DNA of 64,000 nt from Manduca sexta (Eukaryota > Arthropoda > Insecta > Lepidoptera > Sphingidae): the NCBI RefSeq assembly GCF_014839805.1, contig NC_051135.1, positions 12,031,291 to 12,095,290 of the forward strand, read 5' to 3'. Within the stretch, counting starts at the first letter, position 1. The number at the start of each line of letters is the position of its first letter. A program made the position numbers and the translations under genes. Of this stretch, positions 23,562 through 34,726 are shown one piece after another. The notes beneath the pieces are model-generated. The model saw only the letters and a program-made list of their open reading frames with translations. It ran no database searches and was not told the DNA's origin.

Positions 23562-24433
23562 TCGAACTACGCATTTTCTCTAAATTATGTGTGGTATTAA
23601 AACTATCGTGTTCCTTGTAATATTGGTTGAGCAGTATTAATACTTAACCTTTATTTATGCTAATGATTTGTTAAAGTATGTAATATAGTGAATCTCTAAT
23701 AGATATCGTCTTTTTCTAGCATACTCATATATGTATGTGATATTTCTGACTGCCTGTGTGTCGTAGTTGCATTACATGCGCGGTATGACTACCTCTCTGG
23801 GATCTCGAATTCGCTTCCCAGGGCGGGCATTCATATTGTTTTTTCTCAATATTTATTATAAAATCATGAAGCGGAATGCACATGACGAAAAATGGATGCA
23901 CTAGTTAGACCTTTGGCCACACCTTCGGGGACAAAAGAAATGTGTGTTTATTAATTATTCGTTATTGTTATTCTCCGAAGAAACAATCCTAGTTAAAGTA
24001 AGTGTATCATTAGCCAAATACCTTTGTGTGTTCCAATAAAAGATTTTTGGAAAGATCATTTAAGCAAACCAAATCCAAACATAACGCAGTCTTTGATTGA
24101 CATGAAATGTTAGAATAATTTGTCATGGACCTCCCATGTAAAGCTAAGGTTTCATACCATGATTATATATTATTGTATGATGTATTAGATGATGGTCTAA
24201 AATATTATAATAATGAGAGCATAAATTGTACAAGCTGAGCGTAATGCCTTGCATTAATATGTAATGTTCTTGGTAGAATTGCTATTGTTTATCGGAAGTC
24301 TTCTACCATTAGGTGAGCTGCTTGCTTGTCACATTGAATATTAAGATCCAAGTAATGTAAGATAATAGACGTCTTTTTTTTTATAAACTTTACCTTATAG
24401 TACGTAAATAATAGTAAAGTATTTCGATTGCAG
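23562..24433. other. Non-coding stretch
   Basis: A GC-richer patch at 23760-23830 (ctgggatctcgaattcgcttccca) may be a SINE remnant; otherwise nothing recognised. Confidence 0.4.
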
Positions 24434-24627
24434 AACCACCAATCTTCTCGAGGTCTCGCTATGGGAATCCCATTATGTGTTGGTCGGGGTACCGATACCA
24501 TATGAAAAGCGGTGTCTTCGGTAACAGGGTGCGGTGGGTGTGTGCCAGGAAGACCCAAGGATGCCGCGCCACTGTCATCACTTACCAGAACAATATTGTT
24601 AGGCGTTATTCTTTTCATGACCACTGA
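24434..24627 (+). CDS. mod(mdg4): FLYWCH terminal exon (plus 5)
   Basis: Acceptor agtatttcgattgcag, AA then P-P-I-F-S-R-S-R-Y-G-N-P. 63 residues. SGYRY at 17-21, W34, C36, C43, H61 and H63 (H-D-H), TGA. Possible polyadenylation hexamer AATAAA at 24693. The start P-P-I-F resembles its two upstream neighbours. Confidence 0.93.
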
Positions 24628-24929
24628 GGAAGACCTTCGTAACCGTTGAAGCTGATGTAGAATGGGTTATGGGGCTTTCAGAGGTAAAAGAAAATAAAAT
24701 TGTGATAAAAAAATGGTAATTTACGTAGATCACTTTTAAATTGTTTTGGGTGGTATAAGTCTGAGTTAAGTTTCGTTTTCACACCTTCAGCCCTATTCAC
24801 CCCTTTTTACAGGACACTTGAACTTTCCTGAAACCTGTGATCTTTGTTTAAATATTCTGGTTAGTATACTATTTTATTATTTCTTTTATATACACCTACT
24901 TTGCCTTTTCCTAGCATCACCGATAGAGT

Positions 24930-25290
24930 ATTTTTTTTGGGCATCAGACCCCGCAGTCAACACTGGGGGAAAACTTGCGAACGGGATATTGGAGTCCTGC
25001 GGCTTAGCGACTGCAGGGCCCTGGAGGAAATTTGTAAGGGGATAGTTGAGAAGGAAATATGAGGGAAGGTGAAATAATGCTCTTGGGATGTGAGGAGGAG
25101 AGAAGGCCAGGAAATTTTCGCGAGTCCTTATAGGCCTCAATGTGAATTGCAACTATGAGGTATACACACTCAACTGTGTATCTAGGGCCTCGAAAAATGT
25201 CCCCCATGCATGGGCGTGCATTTGGTGTGGAGAACGAGCGCACAAGAATTACCTCGGGGGGATTATCTCAATAGACTGTTAGAGAATGCC
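24930..25290. repeat. GC-rich unclassified block
   Basis: Composition is unlike the flanks (for example gactgcagggccctgg). Short open frames occur on both strands with no domain or acceptor pattern. Probably an old repeat; family unknown. Confidence 0.3.
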
Positions 25291-26007
25291 TGTGGCATTA
25301 ATTCCACCTATTTACACTAAGGGCATAATATAAAGATTTAAAGAAATGAATATACTGGTCTCGGGTCGAGACGAAGAAAAGAGGTTGACGCCTCCAAAGG
25401 TGTGGTGTTGTGTACACTAGAAATATGTTATACAAATTGTATAAAAATGAAATGTAACTGACTATCAAATGTATATAATTGATCCTCAAATATGTTTAAC
25501 TTTAAGTTAAAAGCGATTCGTTCGTAACATCACAAAATTGTATTTATTACCTTGTTGATTGCGACTTGGTGAAAAATAACATTGTCCTTAGTGGGAGAGT
25601 TTGTTGCATATAAACAGAGATAGTGTAAAAAATCAGTCTATACATAATTGAAACTATTTATTTTGGTTACCAAGTATCTTTATTATTATTAGAAAGTAAA
25701 GATAAATAACTATATTGATATTGTATTATTTAACATTTAAAACAATTTCGTTTGTGAAGTGTTCATTACTTGCAAGCATCTTTCATGATTTAGCATTATA
25801 TTTAGTTATAATTTATATTTTGAAATGATTTACTCCTAAATGAACGACGATACCACATTGCAATAATATAATCTTACCTTATATTGAGTCAAATTTTTAT
25901 CTATTACCTCAGTAGTGAAAATTTTTTTGATATTGCACTGTATCACTTTCATCATATTATTTTAAACATTGCTGTTTAGATTGTTATGGATCGATAACTA
26001 ATGCTGC
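25291..26007. other. Non-coding stretch
   Basis: AT-rich, nothing recognised. Confidence 0.5.
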
Positions 26008-26195
26008 AGTCTGTGCCGAAATTCAGCAAGTCTCTATGTGACAGACCAGTGATTCTGCTTGCCGGCTATTAAGTAGGGCTGCAGTATGGGGCCTCGGTCA
26101 TGATTTATCTTCGACAAGGCGAGGCATGGCTACAGCGCCTCATTCATAGCCTTCGATGACATCATTCTCAAACGTAAAGCAAACCTTATTATTGA
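26008..26195 (+). pseudogene. Decayed duplicate of the next FLYWCH exon
   Basis: Aligns along its length with the live exon at 26.66 kb. S-V-P-K-F-S-K-S at the start, then RPVILLAGY, a premature TAA, and frame disruption; later GYSASFIAFDDIILKRKA corresponds to GCRASLLTYNDIIIKHNA. The second Cys has become Tyr and both terminal His are lost (Leu and Ile). The AG acceptor equivalent is also gone. A clear dead copy created by tandem duplication. Confidence 0.85.
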
Positions 26196-26656
26196 TCTGG
26201 GATAATTCTGAACAGAACTAAATACTCTTATCTTATTCCAGCAAGGGTTAGGTAAAGGCTTTTCTAGTGCCTTATGTTTTGGGATCAATATGTAATTGGT
26301 TTTACAAATTCAATGATTTTCTTTACAGCAACTAAAACATTCTTTTTCGACAATACCTCATGGCAATAATAAAAAGTTACCCATTAAATAAACACATCTT
26401 TTTCGAATGCTACCTACCGCAGTAGTAATAATTATATTCAAATATTAGTATCGCACTTTCAACTTCTTTGTACATTAATACTTAGGCATTATGGCAACCG
26501 AGGGGATGAGAATTAAATTCGCACATCTTCTAAAAAATAACATAAAAATAATTGATTTTCAGCTAAGAACACTGTCATTAAACGGATTTCTTTTATTGTA
26601 GCTGTTAACACGTATTTTGTTACGACTGGTTTTAGATTATGGGTATAATGTTATAG

Positions 26657-26853
26657 AGTCTGTACCAAAGTACACTACATCTCGGTGCGGGAGACCGGTG
26701 ATCCTGCTGGACGGCTACCGGTTCAACATTTGCAGCCGCAGTAAGGGACCTCGGGCGCGCTATGTCTGCGTCAAGGCTGCTCAGGGCTGCCGCGCCTCGC
26801 TCCTCACCTACAATGACATCATCATCAAGCATAACGCCGAGCATAATCATTGA
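26657..26853 (+). CDS. mod(mdg4): FLYWCH terminal exon (plus 6), two possible acceptors
   Basis: The preferred start follows gggtataatgttatag, giving AG then S-V-P-K-Y-T-T-S-R-C-G-R-P, like its neighbours; 64 residues. A second in-phase acceptor, ctggttttag at 26631-26635, would add seven codons. DGYRF at 18-22; Tyr35 replaces Trp; C37, C44, H62, H64, TGA. A pseudo-copy lies 460 bp upstream. Confidence 0.9.
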
Positions 26854-27550
26854 TTTTGAACATTTTGATGGACAGTCATGTCGTTTACCATTAGACTAGG
26901 TGGTACCTCGATTCGTCATTCCTTTGTTTAAAATAACTGAAATATAGTTTTTAGTATTTGTTAAACGTTTTACACACTAGCCAATAAGTATTTTGTAGTT
27001 TGTTAGTTGATGGACAAATATTCCATTAATACCTGTCTAACTACTATAGACTGTATAGGATACAGTGATCTCCAGAAAATTGTGACATATTTTTACATAA
27101 ATCTATCAAATAGCTTTCTTACTTTTCTACTTATTATTTCATTTAAGGCGATACCTCAAGGTCCATTTTCATACATTTTGTTTCACCTTTAATCTGGGTA
27201 ACTAAACATGTATTGGCAAGTAAAGAATTTAAATTCACGTCTAGTTAGTGATTAAGTTCTCACGGATATTTCGGCCTTTAAAATTTAATATGACGAAATT
27301 TTAAAGGCAGAAATAATCGGATTATTCTTATATTATGGGTGGTTATGTGCGATGAAGATCTTTTACTATCGAGTGTTCTACCGGCTTGTTTGTCGGCCGA
27401 GGCAAAAAATCTAATAAAATTATGTTTGGTGTGGTATTTTTGCTAATAAAAACCCTCTCTAACTAATTGCCTGCCATAGTTCTTTTCTCTTGATATTCCG
27501 TTTTTAAAATCGTAATATCTAGTATGACGACTCATTCTTTATTGTTATAG
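26854..27550. other. Non-coding stretch with hairpin
   Basis: Perfect 12-bp inverted repeats at 27275-27286 and 27296-27307 (cctttaaaattt / aaattttaaagg). No exon. Confidence 0.5.
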
Positions 27551-27744
27551 AAGAGCCAATCTTCACGATGTCTCGTTACGGCAAACCTGTGGTGCAAATC
27601 GGCAAATATAGATTCAACAAGTACTATCGCTGTACGGGACCAAAAGCTCGTTGGAATTGTACCATGGTCGCGCGGAATTGCAAGGCGAAGTTGGTAACCT
27701 TAGAAGATACTATTATTTCATTAAACAACGAGCATAACCATTAA
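27551..27744 (+). CDS. mod(mdg4): FLYWCH terminal exon (plus 7)
   Basis: Acceptor ctttattgttatag, AA then E-P-I-F-T-M-S-R-Y-G-K-P. 63 residues. GKYRF at 17-21, W34, C36, C43 (preceded by R-N rather than Gly), H61, H63, TAA. AATAAA begins at 27756, only a dozen bases after the stop, so the 3' UTR could be extremely short. Confidence 0.93.
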
Positions 27745-28641
27745 AATTAAAGTCAAATAAAGCATCAGTCAAATGTACTATATAGAATTGATCGAGAATT
27801 TTGAGAGTTGAGTTTCAACCAGTGATTGAGATGGACACAATATTACCATTCGAGGTGATCCAAGGCAAGTTGACATTCATAATGATAAAACTTACGCGAG
27901 ACATAGTAAATTACTAGATAGCAAAACAGTTTCACTCACCTATTCTTCTCACTATCTAGTAATTTAATGGTCATGTTCCTTAGTTCCATTTGTCAGGAAA
28001 ATGTAATCTGTTCAGTAGTAAACATAAAGTATTATTTGTGAGGCGGGGCAATTATTGTTTGCGATTATTGTTAGCAATAATATATTTCTTAATATTTATC
28101 AAAAGACTTGTATACGTCCATCCGACCGAAAATTGCCTTGCTATTTCGCAATTTCAGATGGAGTAACGTTTATAAGCAATAATTGTGTACGATTCGTCAT
28201 CGTGCTTGATTATTTGTAATAGTTTATTTCCCGATAGAGTGTTGAAAGTATTTTTTGATGATTTTTTTTATGAACAGCTGTTTTCGTATTACTATAAAGT
28301 TGTTTGTTGAATGACTACGTTTTTTTATTGTTTTTATGATAAACATTTAGGTACACTAACACAATAAACACAAGTTAATACAATATATATAAGTACATTT
28401 TAAGTTCTTAACCATCAGCAGAATAATTGTAGAGTAGATAGGATGTTTTTGACAATAAATGTATTGTTTTTTGTTACCTATTTAAAAATTATGTTTGTTT
28501 TTTTTCAAATATAGCTGCATTTCAATTTTTTTTTTGTATTTATAATTAAATGTACTAATTATGTTTAAAACTAATAGTATTAAAGTAATAATAATTATCA
28601 TTAAATATTTAAAAAAATGTAGTGTGTTTTTTGTATTCCAG
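27745..28641. other. Non-coding stretch with hairpin
   Basis: A 15-bp perfect inverted repeat at 27907-27921 and 27952-27966 (taaattactagatag / ctatctagtaattta). No exon seen. Confidence 0.5.
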
Positions 28642-28847
28642 TGGTGAAGATAAGGTATTCGATGTCTCGTTTCGGCCGTCCAGTTATTGTGGTGGACAAC
28701 TATCGCTTCAACAAGTACACGCACTGCAAGGGCGCCAAAGCCAGGTGGAAGTGCAGCAAGTCTAGCTCAGGGTGCCGAGCTGGTCTGGTGACCCTGGAGG
28801 ATAACGTTATCTACGTCAAAAACAATCACAATCATCTGCCACGGTGA
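28642..28847 (+). CDS. mod(mdg4): FLYWCH terminal exon (plus 8)
   Basis: Acceptor gttttttgtattccag, TG then V-K-I-R-Y-S-M-S-R-F-G-R-P. 67 residues. DNYRF at 18-22, W35, C37, C44, H62, H64, then L-P-R and TGA. Confidence 0.94.
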
Positions 28848-30138
28848 CACATTTCAAATAAGACTTATTTGTGAACCACGTTTTCTGTTTCTTATAAAAT
28901 CTTTTCAGTTATATAAATATATGATGCTAGGCTGATGTAATCGTTAGTGCCTTAAAAATAGAGTTTAATGTTAATCTTTGTCAATTATTATCGCTGTAAG
29001 GCTGAAAGGGCCAATATAAATTAAGCAAAAAGAATTTATTGTGATAGATTCTTCCTTATACTCATACGTGACTTTACAATTATTGAATTATATTAAAGAT
29101 ATTTTTATATTTTCTCCTTTCACGTATCATATTGGTATATAAGAAATATTTTCTACTACTGTTATCGAATATTAAGACTTGAAAGTCTTATGTTAGGGTT
29201 TATAATACGTACGTAAATTTATTGTTTATTTTATCATTATATTTTTGAAAGAACCTTATGTCTTTAAAAGGCAGATTATTATGTAATATTTAATAGAAAT
29301 TATTTTAGGTTAAATGTGTTTAGTGTTAACATATTATACATTGTGCAATTTGCTCTGCTTCCTTAATTATTAGATTATTATTTATATGAGGTAATTGATT
29401 TAGTAATGATGTATTTTAAATACGCCATTCGCAATATTAACTACAATTAAAGTATATTTTCTTTTTTCTAATAACTGTTGTTATAAATTATCGGGTCAAC
29501 AATTAAGATGCTTCTTATAATAAGTTTGCTATAATATTGGTTGGTATTTATCGTTAAATAAATAACTATAATATTTTACATAAGTAGTTTTATTGTTTTT
29601 CAGATTTTCAAGGATTTAAAAATTTTGGTATTAGTTTATAAACCATTAGTTATTTTTACACTGCTAAATATACATAATAATTTAATAATATAATTTTAGC
29701 AAAGAGTTAATTCATAACATGTGATATTGATAAATAATATTTATGACGTTATCGATTTGAAAAAACACATCCGATTTGCTTAGAATTTTTGTCCGATGTT
29801 CGGTATGGCGATAGGCTCGCCCTCTATCACATCATGGACATAAACTCGGAGTGGAGGTGTCAAAATTCGTTTATTTAAGGTACGGGTAATGTATTTTTTT
29901 ATTGACACTTCAGTTTGCCGTTATATATGATCTTTTTTCTTAGCAGTACCCTAGTCCAATAATAGACAACTATGTTTGTTAAAAGTAAGACGTTCAATTC
30001 CTTTTTAGAACTCTAATCGCAAACTCTTAATCAATTTTGATATTTCCTATAATTTTAGAATTTTTTGTAGTTTTCTATCACATAAAAGATTAAAATGAAT
30101 ACCTGTATATTATAATAAGCCAAACACCCTCATTTCAG
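28848..30138. other. Non-coding stretch with repeat fragment
   Basis: A fragment at about 29778-29860 (gtccgatgttcggtatggcgataggctcgccctctatcacatcatgg in part) resembles the segment at 49.57-49.66 kb, so both are copies of one dispersed repeat. The rest is AT-rich with nothing recognised. Confidence 0.5.
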
Positions 30139-30332
30139 ATATCACACCGATTTTCACAACATCACGGTTTGGTAACCCCGCTATACTGCTGGGTAGATAC
30201 AAGTTTAACAAACAATCACGCTACAAAGGAGCCAGGGCGCGGTGGAAATGCGCGGCCAGCAATGCTTGCAAAGCGTACATCTGTACCGAGTACCACAACA
30301 TCATCAAAGTGTACAACCGACATTGTCATTGA
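30139..30332 (+). CDS. mod(mdg4): FLYWCH terminal exon (plus 9)
   Basis: Acceptor acaccctcatttcag, AT then I-T-P-I-F-T-T-S-R-F-G-N-P. 63 residues. GRYKF at 18-22, W35, C37, C43 with Ala instead of Gly before it (N-A-C), H61 and H63 (H-C-H), TGA. A hAT-type MITE begins 37 bp after the stop. Confidence 0.93.
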
Positions 30333-30369
30333 GAGTTTAAGATTTGATGGTGTTAATAAGGGTGAGAAA

Positions 30370-30689
30370 TAGTGATGTGCCAACTCGGGATAAACACAAG
30401 TCGAGCTAACTCGAGTTGAAATTCACGTAACTCGAGTTGAACTCGAGTTAAGTAACTAGAGTTAACTGGGTAAAATGAAACTGAGTAATGATTTGTTTTG
30501 GGTTATTTTTACAAATGTAATTTAAATAAAAAGGAATTTATTTATTCATCATGTATTTAAGATTAAATCTTCGTAACATAAATAAAGTAAGTATTTAAAC
30601 TCGAGTTAAAGAGAATTCAACTCGAGTTGACTCGATCTAAACCCAACTCGAGTTAACTCGAGTTAGTAACTCGAGTTGACACATCTCTA
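30370..30689. mobile_element. hAT-type MITE, rich in CTCGAG palindromes
   Basis: Terminal inverted repeats TAGTGATGTGCCAACTCG and (inverted) TAGAGATGTGTCAACTCG. Flanked by GTGAGAAA (30362-30369) and GTGGGAAA (30690-30697), an 8-bp duplication with one mismatch, as expected for hAT transposition. The interior holds many aactcgagtt units on both sides of an AT-rich centre. Non-coding. Confidence 0.85.
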
Positions 30690-30697
30690 GTGGGAAA

Positions 30698-31193
30698 GTA
30701 GGTGCGGGGATTTTGTGCCAAATAATTTGTGATGTGATTAATGATTTTTTCGGATATGTGTCTGAGACCAAAATGCTTGGTGGGTACTGTTACTGTCGAC
30801 GCGAACACTATTGTGTGCAGTGTTTGAGTAATAATATTAAATGTATCCCTTTTGTTGTTGACAATTTTGATAATAAAATGATATTATTAATTTGATTTTT
30901 AATTGGTGCATTATCTGTATCCCTGTGTTGTTTGTATATTTATAGATATAAAATCTTACAAAGTAAAGTAAAATGCAAGGAAAAAAAAGTCTACAAGTTC
31001 AATTGTCAGATCATACATCGCGACTTCTGACGGTAATTGAATAAATTATCACCATCTCATTCCGACGGAATTGTGGGTATATCCTCTTAATCAACAATGG
31101 GCACTGAAAGCGGGTAAGGAATTTGTATTTCTACATCAAATATTTACTAGACAGTTTACATATTTGTATTTATAAACATCACATAAATTTCAG
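30698..31193. other. Non-coding stretch
   Basis: A short Cys-containing open frame at 30713-30895 has no acceptor-phase support and no recognisable domain; nothing else is seen. Confidence 0.5.
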
Positions 31194-31384
31194 TAACTGC
31201 AGAGTACTCCACGTCACGGTTCGGTAAGCCGGTGATGATCATCGGCAAGCATCGCTACAACCGGCACGTGTCCAGCTCGGAGACCAGGGCGCGATGGTAC
31301 TGCTCCGCGGGGAGGGGCTGCAAGGCCTCCGTCCTCACCATTAACAGTATGATCTTTGTACATAACAACGTGCATAATCATTAG
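31194..31384 (+). CDS. mod(mdg4): FLYWCH terminal exon (plus 10)
   Basis: Acceptor catcacataaatttcag, TA then T-A-E-Y-S-T-S-R-F-G-K-P. 62 residues. GKHRY at 17-21, W34, C36, C42, H60, H62, TAG. The frame is open but codon choice is notably GC-rich. AATAAA at 31496. Confidence 0.94.
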
Positions 31385-31762
31385 TACAGTCGATTGTGCT
31401 AGGTGAGTAGGCTGCGGCTTAGGTGTGGTTCTGACTTTGCTGTAGTCTATGGGTGGCAGAATTCTGGACCTCGTAACTTGTTTGTCTACTAAGGCAATAA
31501 AATGAAGTATTATTTGAGTTAACTTTCCTGTCTCAGGTTGATTATTGCAATTTAAAGTTTGGGTAGTGTTTCTACTGTTTATGGGCAGTTGTGTCTTTCG
31601 GACGCATAATCATACGTTTGTATTATTACTATGAATAAAATATAAAAAAACTTTATGCTTTTTTATTTTCGGTTTATTTAGAACCAGTGTCACATTTGTT
31701 TCAATTTAGAATTGTGGTATCAATTTGTATTTTTAGAAACGGTTATATCTGTATTTTTTCAG

Positions 31763-31959
31763 CCAGAGCAGTTTTTACGGAATCAAGATTCGGCAACCCT
31801 GTAATGATTATAGGATCCAATAGGTTCCACAAACGCTGTCGATCCTCAGGGCTGACTTCGTTTTGGTACTGCTCCGGTGCCAGCAAATGGCGTTGCAAAG
31901 CCAAGATCATCACCATCGGCAAGGAGATCATAGACATCGATAATAAACATACCCATTAA
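31763..31959 (+). CDS. mod(mdg4): FLYWCH terminal exon (plus 11)
   Basis: Acceptor atctgtattttttcag, CC then R-A-V-F-T-E-S-R-F-G-N-P. 64 residues. GSNRF at 17-21, W34, C36, C44 preceded by W-R (C-x7-C), H62 and H64 (H-T-H), TAA. Shares FWYC...RCKAK with the following exon. A truncated SINE starts about 20 bp downstream. Confidence 0.93.
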
Positions 31960-31976
31960 AATATAATAATCAAATA

Positions 31977-32165
31977 ATATCAACCCTGTATTATATATTG
32001 TCCCAAGGGCACGAGTCTAGTAGTAGTACTGAGAGGGATAAGGCCTTAGTTCACCACGCTGGTCTAGTGCGGATTGGTAGACTTCACACACCTTCAAAAT
32101 GTATATATTACAATAGAGAATTTCTCAGATATGCAAGTTTCCGCAAAATGTTTTCCTTAAAATAC
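31977..32165 (-). mobile_element. tRNA-derived SINE, truncated (copy 3)
   Basis: Same body as the copies at 15.8 and 22.1 kb (tatcaaccctgtattatata ... gagagggataaggccttag), but the tRNA-like head with the polymerase III boxes is missing, and a short internal segment near 32003 is altered. It lies in the presumed 3' UTR of the exon ending at 31959. Confidence 0.75.
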
Positions 32166-32535
32166 ACTGTTGTCTTAATAAAGGTTTTTTAATACTTTTC
32201 CTGTAACAGCTGTATTGATGTTTTAAGAGATTTTTTTACATTTTGTCTAATGACGCATAACAATAATCTAAATATGCTTTTAAGGCTTATTCCTATTATT
32301 CGCAACTCCGCCTTTGTGACTCATCTAGTGCAAAGTCCAATTGTATACCTTTTCATAAGAAAACTAGTCTCTAACTCTGGTCATGGTCTACATATATATA
32401 GCTGTGCACTAAATTCTTTCAGTAATTTATACTTTCTAACAAATTTTCGCTTTAGGTAGTCATATTAACAAACAATCTATATAATTTTTGTATGTATATG
32501 CAAAAATACTTATACCATTCATATTTTTGTTACAG

Positions 32536-32735
32536 CTCATGTAATTTTTACGAAATCACGGTACGGCAACCCGGTCCTCTTGATTGGAAAGAACAGGTTC
32601 AACAGAGACTCTCGGTATACCGGAGCGCGGGCGCAGTGGTATTGCTCAAGGGCGAGCAAGAGTCGTTGCAAGGCGAAGGTCACCACTATGTACAACCAAA
32701 TCATACATCTGGACAACAATCATACTCATTATTAA
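32536..32735 (+). CDS. mod(mdg4): FLYWCH terminal exon (plus 12)
   Basis: Acceptor tcatatttttgttacag, CT then H-V-I-F-T-K-S-R-Y-G-N-P. 65 residues. GKNRF at 17-21, W34, C36, C44 (K-S-R-C, C-x7-C), H62, H64, Y65, TAA. A longer open frame in another register overlaps it but has no domain. AATAAA begins at 32750. Confidence 0.93.
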
Positions 32736-32744
32736 TACCAGCCT

Positions 32745-33152
32745 TGTGCAATAAAGGTCCCAGTACCGCGTTGCATCAGGGCCACTTTGAACAGGTCTGG
32801 AAGTCTGTAAGGAATGTTTCAGCAGTCGAGTCTTATGCCTGATGATGCCTTTTTATGCAGGCACGGCATAATGATCCCACTGGACCTGATGGTAAGTGGA
32901 GTGGGGGCCAATAGAATGTCGACTGACGAGAGATTATTACTTCTCGACAGTCAACACAATTATACCGGCCTGTTGGAACCGGATATACACAGGCTGCTCC
33001 CGGAACGCGACACACTTACGTGGGCCACTATGGCGGGTTTTAACACCTTGTGTACGGTGGTCGCTATTTGGGCGGATATTAAATATATCCCACCATGGGT
33101 AGATAATGTATATTGACAAAAACGGGTCCCCTCTGCTACTGAGAGGGTTTAA
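32745..33152. repeat. Interspersed repeat, GC-rich
   Basis: Contains accggcctgttggaaccggatatacacaggctgctcccggaa, similar to the segment at 48.51-48.56 kb, so it is a dispersed element. Its end at 33119-33150 (cccctctgctactgagaggg) echoes the SINE family. Several overlapping open frames on both strands are by-products of its GC content. Confidence 0.55.
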
Positions 33153-33874
33153 GATTTTCAAACATATAGTTTAGTTTTAATATTAACGTGGTGTCTGATA
33201 ATTTATTTTATCGTGTATTTTATATGTTACGCGATTTTACAAATTACAATAGTAAATTATTAAGTATGAATAGATTTACCTCTGGATGGTCTTAGTAGTT
33301 TAATTGAACACGAGTAATATAATCACATGTATATTTTTAACTTACTGAATAATGTACTTCTGTGTTTTTAAAATGGATATTATGTTTTGATTTTGATATA
33401 TTTGGGTAATTTTGATTCAGTATCCAAATCGATACTTCACTACTATATTATTTTGTTTTTTTTTTACTGCTAAAATATGTACAAATTTGCTAGCTATTTA
33501 AATGTAAGCCAATGCATTGTAATTATATTTATGAAAACAAACCGATTTCTAGTCATTTAGAATGACCAATAAACTGAAATATACGCTATTACTGTATTCT
33601 ATATAACCTTTTTTAATTGTTTTTAGCTACTTAAAACTTCCTTAAAAATAGTAGGCTCAATTACTATTTTAAGTTTTTTTAAAAGTACAATTTTTTTTCT
33701 CCTGTTGTTTTTATTTATAATAATTTCTATCATGTATCAGACTCGGACTAAAAACACTGAATTCATTTCCTTGTCCGTCCTATTCAACCTACGGATTCAT
33801 ATTACACAGACAAAAAGCACTGTAATAACAAAGAAATCCGATATATAAATTTATGTGCTTGTTTTTCTTTACAG
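33153..33874. other. Non-coding stretch
   Basis: AT-rich; no exon or repeat seen. Confidence 0.5.
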
Positions 33875-34065
33875 TTTCGTTCACAACATCTCGGTTCGGG
33901 AAGCCAGTGATTATGTACAACGGCTACAGATTCAACATGAAAACTAACTGTAAAAATTCTAAGGCTAGATGGTATTGTACCAAGATATCCAGCGGATGTA
34001 AAGCATTCATAGTCACAGTTCACGACACAATTGTATCGATACTTAATGAACATAATCATAAATAA
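33875..34065 (+). CDS. mod(mdg4): FLYWCH terminal exon (plus 13), tandem subfamily
   Basis: Acceptor gtttttctttacag, TT then S-F-T-T-S-R-F-G-K-P. 62 residues. NGYRF at 15-19, W32, C34, C41, H59, H61, K62, TAA. First of five neighbours that share the acag-TT start, FT-x-SR-x-GKPVI, and C-[KR]-AF-I near the second Cys. AATAAA at 34176. Confidence 0.95.
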
Positions 34066-34074
34066 TTCAGTAAT

Positions 34075-34140
34075 AGTGGCTACAAAGCATTCATAGCTAC
34101 AGAAAAGGATTGAATCGATAAACAATTAACACAACCATGA
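34075..34140 (+). pseudogene. Partial duplicate of the preceding FLYWCH exon end
   Basis: The segment gtggctacaaagcattcatagc and following text matches the second half of the exon just upstream (gcggatgtaaagcattcatag). Cys has become Tyr, an in-frame TGA intervenes, and the final H-N-H is lost through small indels. A tiny decayed 3' copy lying just after the live exon's stop. Confidence 0.7.
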
Positions 34141-34535
34141 CAAATGTTAACTAAACTGCAAAAATAGAGAATAGAAATAAATGAGTTTCTTTATTAGTTC
34201 AATTGTTGTGTTTGATTTTTTTTTATTTTTATTTCATTTTAAATTGTAATGATTATTTTAATTGTTTGGTAGAGTAAGTTGTATTTTTGATGCTACTCAC
34301 ATTTCGACATTAACTGTGTAAACAACGGGTTAAAGGTATTAACAATGGATTTCGAGATTTAGTATAATTTTTTGGACTTCACTGTCACGCACCTAAGTTT
34401 AAAAAAAGTGATGATAAGTTATAACTATGCCATAAAGACAGTAACAAAAAATCCTTTTGGTTTTCCAAATAAAAATATTAAGGTATATATTTTTGAAGTT
34501 TTAGTGTGTGACCTAATGTGCCCGGATATTTGCAG

Positions 34536-34726
34536 TTTGCTTCACAAAGTCGCGGTTCGGGAAACCAGTTATAGTGTTGGGTGGCAACAGATATAACAGG
34601 CATATTAGATATAATGGGCCTAGAGGACGGTGGACTTGTACCAAGGTGTCCACCGGGTGCAAAGCATTTATAGTTACAATCAACGACGCCATTGTATCAA
34701 TAGTTAACGAACATAATCATTTATAA
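34536..34726 (+). CDS. mod(mdg4): FLYWCH terminal exon (plus 14), tandem subfamily
   Basis: Acceptor cccggatatttgcag, TT then C-F-T-K-S-R-F-G-K-P. 62 residues. GGNRY at 15-19, W32, C34, C41, H59, H61, L62, TAA. An unrelated open frame in another register starts 160 bp upstream and should be ignored. Confidence 0.95.

Noticed and set aside
24289..24624. Minus-strand open frames lying over plus-strand FLYWCH exons (also at 21.9, 23.4, 26.6, 47.7, 54.3, 59.5, 60.5 and 62.8 kb)
   Set aside because: They mirror the GC-rich codons of the plus exon, show D/E-G-A-A-rich translations repeated between copies, and lack acceptors and domains.
30400..30680. Spaced CTCGAG repeats considered as a CRISPR-like or regulatory array
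   Set aside because: Explained by the arms of a hAT-type MITE with target duplication; eukaryotic context.
32492..33161. Cluster of overlapping open frames on both strands
   Set aside because: The first is an off-frame shadow of the FLYWCH exon at 32.5 kb; the others lie in a dispersed GC-rich repeat.
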